Below, one piece after another: positions 57,950-64,000 of a stretch of DNA of 64,000 nucleotides. A program made the translations under genes and the position numbers. Source of the stretch: Mesorhizobium wenxiniae (GTDB lineage Bacteria > Pseudomonadota > Alphaproteobacteria > Rhizobiales > Rhizobiaceae); assembly GCF_002284535.1 (NCBI RefSeq), contig NZ_NPKH01000014.1, forward strand, positions 186,001-250,000, written 5' to 3'. Each line of letters starts with the position of its first letter. Position 1 is the first letter of the stretch. The notes beneath the pieces were generated by a model that did not search any database, was not told the DNA's origin, and saw only the letters and a program-made list of their open reading frames with translations.

Positions 57950-59941
57950 ATGACTTCGCGTGAACAACATGACCGGATGGCCAATGCGATCCGTTTTCTT
58001 TCCATGGACGCCGTCGAGAAGGCCCAGTCCGGCCACCCCGGCCTGCCAATGGGCTGCGCCGACGTTGCCACGGTGCTGTTCACGCGTTTCCTGAAATACG
58101 ATCCGAAGAACCCGCACTGGCCCGATCGAGACCGTTTCATTCTGTCGGCCGGCCACGGTTCGATGCTGCTCTATTCGCTGCTCTATCTGACCGGCTATGA
58201 AGACATCACCCTCGACCAGATCAAGCATTTCCGCCAGTTGGGATCGAGGACGGCGGGTCATCCCGAATATGGCCATGCCGCCGGCATCGAGACGACGACC
58301 GGCCCGCTTGGCCAGGGGCTTGCCAATTCGGTCGGCTTCGCACTCGGCGAGCGCATCATGAATGCCGCTTTCGGCAACGACCTCGTCGACCATTACACCT
58401 ATGTGCTGGCCGGCGACGGCTGCCTGATGGAAGGCGTCTCCCAGGAAGCCATCGCACTTGCCGGGCATCTCAAGCTGAACAAGCTGATCGTCTTCTGGGA
58501 CAACAATAACATCTCGATCGACGGCCCGGTGTCGCTGGCCGACAACACCGATCAGGTCGCCCGCTTCCAGGCGTCCGGCTGGAACGCCAGCCACATCGAC
58601 GGCCAGGACCCGGAAGCGATCGCCTATGCTATCGAGGCGGCGCGCCATTCCGACAAACCGACGATGATCGCCTGCAAGACCACGATTGGCTTCGGCGCGC
58701 CGACCAAGGCGGGTACCAACAAGGCGCACGGTTCTCCGCTCGGCGCAGAGGAAATCGCCGGCGCCAGGAAGTTCTTCGGCTGGGACTATCCGCCCTTCGA
58801 GGTTCCTGCCGACATCCTCAATGCCTGGCGCGACGCCGGCAAGACGGGTGTCAAGGCACGCACCGACTGGGAAGGCCGCCTTGCCGAGGCCGACGCCCAA
58901 TTGCGCAGCGAATTCGAGCGCCGCATCAGTGGCGCGTTGCCAGCGAATTTCGACGCCGTCCTCACCGACTACAAGAAGAAGCTCGCCGCAGACAAACCGA
59001 AGGTCGCCACCCGCAAATCGTCGGAAATGGCGCTCGAGATCATCAACGGCGCGGTGCCGGAAACGATCGGCGGCTCGGCCGACCTGACTGGCTCGAACAA
59101 CACCAAGACCAGCCAGACCAAGAACATCACATCAGACGATTACGGCCAGCGCTACGTTCACTACGGCATCCGCGAGCACGGCATGGCGGCCGCCCTCAAC
59201 GGGCTGACGCTGCATGGCGGCCTCATCGCCTATGGCGGCACGTTCATGTGCTTCTCCGACTACGCCCGTCCGGCGATGCGGCTTGCCTCGCTGATGGGCA
59301 TCCGCTCGATCTTCGTCATGACCCATGATTCCATCGGCCTCGGCGAAGACGGCCCGACCCATCAACCGGTGGAGCATCTGGCCGCACTGCGCGCCATCCC
59401 GAACCACAATGTCTTCCGTCCGGCCGACGCGGTCGAGACCGCCGAATGCTGGCAGCTGGCCATCGAGCAGGAAAAGACGCCTTCGACGCTGGCGCTGACC
59501 CGGCAGAACCTGCCGACCGTGCGCAACGACTTTGTTGCGGAAAACCTCAGCCGCCAGGGCGCCTATGAGTTGGCTGGCGCCAATGGCGATGCGGCGGTGA
59601 CGATCTTCGCTTCGGGCTCCGAGGTCGAAATCGCGCTGGCGGCGCGCGAGGCGCTCGAAAAGCACGGCCATCCGACCCGTGTCGTCTCGGTGCCGTGCTT
59701 CGAATTGTTCGACAAGCAGAGCGCCGACTATCGCAGGAAGACGATCGGCAACGCGCCGATCAAGATCGCGATCGAAGCCGGCATCCGCCAAGGCTGGGAT
59801 TATTTCATTGGCACCGACGGCATCTTCATCGGCATGACCGGCTTCGGCGCCTCTGGCACGATCGAACAGCTCTATCCGCATTTCGGCATCACCGCCGAAG
59901 CGACGGTGAAGGCGGCGGAAGCCCGCCTGCACGGCGAGTAA
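57950..59941 (+). CDS. tkt: Transketolase
   Basis: This enzyme has 663 residues. Thiamine diphosphate binding shows in [39 protein letters not shown]. The catalytic segments are [40 protein letters not shown] and [20 protein letters not shown]. It transfers two-carbon units in the pentose phosphate pathway. The ATG at 57950 follows GGAGGAAGC. Upstream of gap on the same strand, separated by about 155 bases. Confidence 0.97.
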   Translation: MTSREQHDRMANAIRFLSMDAVEKAQSGHPGLPMGCADVATVLFTRFLKYDPKNPHWPDRDRFILSAGHGSMLLYSLLYLTGYEDITLDQIKHFRQLGSRTAGHPEYGHAAGIETTTGPLGQGLANSVGFALGERIMNAAFGNDLVDHYTYVLAGDGCLMEGVSQEAIALAGHLKLNKLIVFWDNNNISIDGPVSLADNTDQVARFQASGWNASHIDGQDPEAIAYAIEAARHSDKPTMIACKTTIGFGAPTKAGTNKAHGSPLGAEEIAGARKFFGWDYPPFEVPADILNAWRDAGKTGVKARTDWEGRLAEADAQLRSEFERRISGALPANFDAVLTDYKKKLAADKPKVATRKSSEMALEIINGAVPETIGGSADLTGSNNTKTSQTKNITSDDYGQRYVHYGIREHGMAAALNGLTLHGGLIAYGGTFMCFSDYARPAMRLASLMGIRSIFVMTHDSIGLGEDGPTHQPVEHLAALRAIPNHNVFRPADAVETAECWQLAIEQEKTPSTLALTRQNLPTVRNDFVAENLSRQGAYELAGANGDAAVTIFASGSEVEIALAAREALEKHGHPTRVVSVPCFELFDKQSADYRRKTIGNAPIKIAIEAGIRQGWDYFIGTDGIFIGMTGFGASGTIEQLYPHFGITAEATVKAAEARLHGE

Positions 59942-60095
59942 AGCCAGGCGCCCGCGAAACCGCGCATAATGGTTTTGCGGGCAGCCTCCGTCTGGTGGAC
60001 TTAAATCCAACCCATCGACGGCTGGATTCTTTGCCAGCCCGCCGTTATGAAGCTGCGGACTTGATCTTCGGCCTCCAACTCCCAGGGAGAGAAAA

Positions 60096-61106
60096 ATGAC
60101 CGTCAGAGTTGCCATCAACGGATTCGGCCGCATCGGCCGCAACATCCTGCGCGCCATCCACGAATCCGGCCGCAAGGACATCGACGTCGTCGCCGTCAAC
60201 GACCTCGGCCCGGTCGAAACCAACGCGCATCTGCTGCGCTTCGACAGCGTGCATGGCCGCTTCCCGCATGAAGTGACGGTTGACGGTGACCAGATCACCG
60301 TCGGCACCGAAAAATTCAAGGTCACTGCGATCAAGGACCCGACGCAGTTGCCGTGGAAGGAGCTCGGCGTCGATATTGCGCTCGAATGCACCGGCATCTT
60401 CACCGCCCGCGACAAGGCCGCCGCGCATCTGACCGCCGGCGCCAAGCGCGTCCTCGTCTCGGCGCCGGCGGAGGGCGCCGACCTCACCGTCGTCTATGGC
60501 ATCAACCATGACAAGCTGACCAAGGACCACATCGTCATCTCGAACGCCTCCTGCACCACCAACTGCCTGGCACCGCTGGCAGCCGTGCTGCATGAGGCCG
60601 TCGGCATCGAGAAGGGTATGATGACGACGATCCACTCCTACACCGGCGACCAGCCAACGCTGGACACCATGCATAAGGATCTCTACCGCGCCCGCGCCGC
60701 GGCCCTGTCGCAGATCCCGACTTCGACCGGTGCGGCCAAGGCGATCGGCCTGGTGCTGCCCGATCTCAAGGGCAAGCTCGACGGCATCTCCATTCGCGTG
60801 CCGACCCCGAACGTCTCGGTTGTCGATTTCAAGTTCATCGCCAAGCGGCCGACGACCGTGCAGGAGATCAACGAGGCGGTGATCGCCGCCTCCAACGGCA
60901 AGCTGAAGGGCATCCTCGCCGTTACCCATCACCCGAACGTGTCGATCGACTTCAACCACGATCCGCATTCCTCGATCATGGCGCTCGACCAGACCAAGGT
61001 CATGGACGGCAACTTCGTTTCGGTGCTGTCCTGGTACGATAATGAATGGGGTTTTTCCAACCGCATGGCCGACACCGCAGTCGCCTTCGGCAAGACCATC
61101 GCCTGA
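60096..61106 (+). CDS. gap: Glyceraldehyde-3-phosphate dehydrogenase, type I
   Basis: This enzyme has 336 residues. The NAD-binding start is [19 protein letters not shown], the catalytic cysteine lies in [20 protein letters not shown], and the histidine in the [41 protein letters not shown] block. It catalyses the phosphorylating step of glycolysis/gluconeogenesis. GGGAGAGAAAA precedes the ATG. A terminator follows. Confidence 0.97.
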   Translation: MTVRVAINGFGRIGRNILRAIHESGRKDIDVVAVNDLGPVETNAHLLRFDSVHGRFPHEVTVDGDQITVGTEKFKVTAIKDPTQLPWKELGVDIALECTGIFTARDKAAAHLTAGAKRVLVSAPAEGADLTVVYGINHDKLTKDHIVISNASCTTNCLAPLAAVLHEAVGIEKGMMTTIHSYTGDQPTLDTMHKDLYRARAAALSQIPTSTGAAKAIGLVLPDLKGKLDGISIRVPTPNVSVVDFKFIAKRPTTVQEINEAVIAASNGKLKGILAVTHHPNVSIDFNHDPHSSIMALDQTKVMDGNFVSVLSWYDNEWGFSNRMADTAVAFGKTIA

Positions 61107-61133
61107 TCGCAGAACCATCTTTTCGCGACTTGG

Positions 61134-61160
61134 AAACGCCCGGCTCTGTCCGGGCGTTTT
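61134..61160 (+). terminator. Rho-independent terminator of gap
   Basis: A 10-bp stem AAACGCCCGG/CCGGGCGTTT with a 6-base loop, ending in four T. Confidence 0.88.
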
Positions 61161-61359
61161 CATGAGAGCGCCCAGCGCCCTTTTGGATGCGCAAACGACG
61201 CTCTATCGGTTTGTTTGGCAAGACAGCGCCTAGAACGCCAAAACACTCAATAATCAGCGGCATAGGGCAAAAAACCACCCTCACGCCTTGCACCGGTCAT
61301 GTCTTCGCCTCACTCTCCCGTAAAGCGAGAGGAACACGAATTCGAGGGGCAATTGGCGG

Positions 61360-63249
61360 ATGGAGCATGCGATCTATCTCGTGACGCTGGTCGGCGCCGC
61401 ACTGGTCGTCGCCGCCGCGTTTTCCAGCCTGATCGCCTTCCGCTTCGGCGCCCCTCTCTTGCTGCTGTTTCTCTGCATCGGCCTGGCCACGGGAACCGAC
61501 GGCCTCGGCATCCAGTTCGACAATGCGCGGCTGGCTTATTTTGCCGGCTCACTGGCGCTGGCCGTCATCCTGTTCGATTCCGGTTTCGGCACGCCGCTCA
61601 ACGCCTTGCGCCAGGCGGCCGGACCGGCACTGTCGCTGGCGACCATCGGCGTCCTTTTGACCACTGGCCTGTTCGGCGTCGTCGCCTATTATCTGCTCGA
61701 TCTCAGCTGGCTGGAATCCTTCCTGCTCGGGGCTGCTGTCGCGTCGACCGACGCGGCAGCAGTGTTCTTCCTGTTGCGCGCCGGCGAGATCAATTTGCGC
61801 GAACGCGTGCGTTCCACGCTCGAGGTGGAATCCGGCACCAATGACCCAATCGCCATCTTCCTGACCATTAGCCTGGTCGAGATCATCGCCGCCAACGCCA
61901 GTCCCCAGGCCAGGGTGCTGGTTACGGATCTCGTCCTCGGCTTCCTTCTCAATATGGGGCTTGGCGCCATCGTCGGCATTTTCGGCGGCCTCGCCATCGT
62001 GCGTCTTGTCGACCGGCTCAATCTCGACCACGGGCTGCTGCCGATCTTCGTGCTGACGCTGTCGCTGATGGTGTTCGCCGCCGCCGGCGCCATTGGCGGC
62101 TCCGGTTTTCTGGCGGTCTATATTGCCGGCCTTATTGCCGGCAATTCCGACATTCGCGCCGTCACCATCCTCAAGCGCTTCCAGGACGGCATGTCGTGGC
62201 TGGCACAGATCATCATGTTCCTGGTCCTCGGCCTGTTCGCGACGCCCTCGCAATTTCCGGCGATCCTGCTGCCGGCGGTGCTGCTGGGCCTGTTCCTGAT
62301 ATTCGTGGCGCGGCCAATCGCCGTCTGGCTCTGCCTGATGCCGTTCCGTCTGCCGCGCCCGGAAGTCGCCTTCGTCTCATGGGTGGGTCTGCGTGGCGCC
62401 GTGTCGATCCTGCTCGCCATCACGCCGCTGCTTGGCGGGCTTGAGAACGGCCGTCTCATCTTCAACACCGCCTTCATCGTCGTGCTGGTGTCGCTGGTCA
62501 TCCAGGGATGGACCGTCGGACCGCTGGCACGCCGCCTCGGCCTGATCGTGCCGGCCCGCCTAGGCCCGTTGGACAAGGTCGAACTCGAATTGCCGGGCTC
62601 CGCCCACCACGAGCTTCTCGCCTATCGCGTAGCACCCGGCAGCCCGGTGGCGCGCGGCGAGCGCATTCCGCGCTGGGCGCGGCCGTCGCTGGTGCTGCGC
62701 GACGGGCGCTCGATGCGCTTCCAGGACATGGGCAGGCTCGCCGCCGGCGACCATGTCTACATTTTCGTGCCGGATCGCTATCCAGCCCTGCTCGACAAGC
62801 TGTTCGCCAGCCGGGCCGTGGTCGATCCCGAGGACGCGGACTTCTTCGGCGCCTTCGCCGTCGATCCGGCGCGCTCCGCTGCGGAACTTGAAGCCGCTTA
62901 CGCCCCGGGCCTGACCGAGGAGGAACGCAAGCTGACCGTCGGCGACCTGGTGACGGAGCGGCTCGGCGGTCATGCCGAATATGCCGACCGCGTGCTGATT
63001 GGTCCGATCGAGCTGATCGTCCGCGATGTCGACGACAAAGGCAAGATCACTGGCCTCGGTCTTTCCCTCGAGCCGACCGCGCCGGTGGCACGGGTGCCGG
63101 TGTTCCTGAGTGCTGGCGAGATCGCCGACCGCGTCGCTGGCTTTGTGCGCAATTGGCGCAAGCGGATCAAAAAGCAGAGTGCCGAGGCGCCGGACGACGC
63201 AGAACGGTCTCCACAGCCGGTGGTGGAAAGGGCAACCGACGAGGGCTAA
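61360..63249 (+). CDS. Potassium/proton antiporter, CvrA/NhaP2 family
   Basis: This protein has 629 residues. A CPA1-type membrane part with about 12 helices spans residues 1-400 (motifs LAVILFDSGFGTPL, AAVASTDAAAVFFLL, LEVESGTNDPIAIFLT). A TrkA_C-like regulatory domain follows at about 410-490 (ELPGSAHHELLAYRVAPGSPVARGERIPRWARPSLVLRDGR) and a transporter-associated CorC_HlyC-like domain at the C-terminus. It exports K+ in exchange for protons. The start at 61360 has GGATGGAGC before it. It interrupts the gap-pgk order. Confidence 0.9.
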   Translation: MEHAIYLVTLVGAALVVAAAFSSLIAFRFGAPLLLLFLCIGLATGTDGLGIQFDNARLAYFAGSLALAVILFDSGFGTPLNALRQAAGPALSLATIGVLLTTGLFGVVAYYLLDLSWLESFLLGAAVASTDAAAVFFLLRAGEINLRERVRSTLEVESGTNDPIAIFLTISLVEIIAANASPQARVLVTDLVLGFLLNMGLGAIVGIFGGLAIVRLVDRLNLDHGLLPIFVLTLSLMVFAAAGAIGGSGFLAVYIAGLIAGNSDIRAVTILKRFQDGMSWLAQIIMFLVLGLFATPSQFPAILLPAVLLGLFLIFVARPIAVWLCLMPFRLPRPEVAFVSWVGLRGAVSILLAITPLLGGLENGRLIFNTAFIVVLVSLVIQGWTVGPLARRLGLIVPARLGPLDKVELELPGSAHHELLAYRVAPGSPVARGERIPRWARPSLVLRDGRSMRFQDMGRLAAGDHVYIFVPDRYPALLDKLFASRAVVDPEDADFFGAFAVDPARSAAELEAAYAPGLTEEERKLTVGDLVTERLGGHAEYADRVLIGPIELIVRDVDDKGKITGLGLSLEPTAPVARVPVFLSAGEIADRVAGFVRNWRKRIKKQSAEAPDDAERSPQPVVERATDEG

Positions 63250-63358
63250 CTGCTCCCGACACATGCCGTGTCATATTTTCCGCGTAGCACCATTGCAGGT
63301 CTTGCATCGTCGTTGATGCGGGGTAAGGTCCCGGCGATTTCTCGCGAAAGGGAACAGC

Positions 63359-64000
63359 ATGGCCGACTTCAAGACACTGGACGACATCGGCAACATCGAC
63401 GGCAAGCGTGTGCTGGTGCGCGTCGACCTCAACGTTCCCGTCGCCGACGGTAAGGTGACCGACGCCACCCGCATCGAGCGCATCGCGCCGACCATCATCG
63501 AGCTTTCCGGCAAGGGCGCCAAGGTCATCCTGCTTGCCCATTTCGGCCGGCCCAAGGATGGACCGTCGCCCGAATTCTCGCTTGAGCCGATCGCCAAGGC
63601 GAGCGCGAAGGTGCTTGGCTGCCCTGTCGGCTTCGCGCCGGATTGCATCGGCGACGCAGCGGCAAGCGCCGTCGCCGCCATGAACAACGGCGACGTGCTG
63701 CTGCTCGAAAACACCCGCTTCTACAAGGGCGAGGAGAAGAACGACGCGGCCTTCACCGAAAAGCTCGCCGCCAATGGCGACATCTTCGTCAACGACGCCT
63801 TTTCCGCCGCCCACCGCGCCCATTCGTCGACGGAGGGGCTTGCACACCTGCTGCCGGCCTTCGCCGGCCGTACCATGCAGGCCGAACTCGACGCGCTGGA
63901 AAAGGGCCTCGGCAATCCCGTCCGCCCTGTCGTCGCCATCGTCGGCGGCGCCAAGGTGTCGAGCAAGATCGACCTCCTGATGAATCTGGTGAAGAAGGTC
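63359..64000 (+). CDS. pgk: Phosphoglycerate kinase, 5' part (cut by window edge)
   Basis: The first 214 codons are present. Substrate-binding motifs [29 protein letters not shown] and [18 protein letters not shown], then [17 protein letters not shown] and [20 protein letters not shown], are all canonical. The enzyme makes ATP from 1,3-bisphosphoglycerate, the step after GAPDH. The ATG at 63359 is preceded by AAAGGGAACAGC. Confidence 0.97.
   Translation, partial: MADFKTLDDIGNIDGKRVLVRVDLNVPVADGKVTDATRIERIAPTIIELSGKGAKVILLAHFGRPKDGPSPEFSLEPIAKASAKVLGCPVGFAPDCIGDAAASAVAAMNNGDVLLLENTRFYKGEEKNDAAFTEKLAANGDIFVNDAFSAAHRAHSSTEGLAHLLPAFAGRTMQAELDALEKGLGNPVRPVVAIVGGAKVSSKIDLLMNLVKKV

Noticed and set aside
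1..64000. CRISPR array, rRNA genes or complete insertion sequences
   Set aside because: I saw no regularly spaced identical repeats with unique spacers, no rRNA-like sequence and no transposase gene in the window.

Overview
ORGANISM. The window looks like chromosomal DNA of a high-GC alphaproteobacterium of the order Rhizobiales, most likely Mesorhizobium or a close relative. Reasons: a NepR/EcfG/PhyR general stress locus, HWE/HisKA_2 sensor kinases, a DUF768 gene, palindromic intergenic repeats ending in GAGCATGATC, a tkt-gap-pgk cluster next to zapA and a DUF4164 gene, and a pst-phoU-phoB operon. The genus is inferred from gene content and repeats, not from a marker gene comparison.

LAYOUT. 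0-3.5 kb: two-component genes (a partial response regulator running off the left edge, a divergent OmpR-type regulator and a GAF-PAS hybrid kinase). 3.6-10.5 kb: metabolism (flavin amine oxidase, M19 dipeptidase, an mhqO/mhqD-like ring-cleavage/esterase/acetyltransferase operon, a phosphonate monoester hydrolase/sulfatase). 10.5-23.9 kb: a general stress response neighbourhood with nepR-ecfG divergent from phyR, three HWE-type kinases, a single-domain response regulator, a Crp/Fnr regulator and several small envelope proteins. 24-28.9 kb: a xylose-type ABC transporter with a divergent ROK repressor. 29-35.6 kb: the phosphate operon pstSCAB-phoU-phoB with a Pho box. 35.6-50.8 kb: a lower-density, mosaic stretch with a terminase fragment, a frameshifted ATP-dependent DNA ligase, a gene with two internal stops, many small unknown proteins and several repeats, ending at a tRNA-Glu gene. 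51-64 kb: housekeeping genes (RluD-type pseudouridine synthase, rpoH, a persulfide-dioxygenase-like hydrolase, peroxiredoxin, zapA, tkt, gap, a K+/H+ antiporter and the start of pgk).

HOW THE GENES WORK TOGETHER. The most striking signal is regulatory. I found eleven exact copies of the EcfG promoter (GGAAC, exactly 16 bases, CGTT), each correctly oriented in front of a gene. They precede nepR-ecfG, phyR, a three-PRC-barrel protein, a diacylglycerol kinase-like enzyme, a 66-residue membrane protein, a DUF883/holin-like pair, a DUF1328 protein, an HWE kinase and a 108-residue exported protein. Two more lie 26-30 kb away in the mosaic region, before a 302-residue glycine-rich membrane protein and a 57-residue protein. 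This suggests a physically clustered stress regulon dominated by envelope proteins, with its own signalling kinases, that also reaches into recently acquired DNA. The other clear circuits are Pho (PhoB box before pstS, no phoR in the window) and xylose uptake (two palindromes between xylF and the ROK gene).

LIMITS. Assignments come from reading motifs and recalled family sequences, without database searches. Start codons were chosen by ribosome binding sites, promoter position and family length, and are noted where doubtful.
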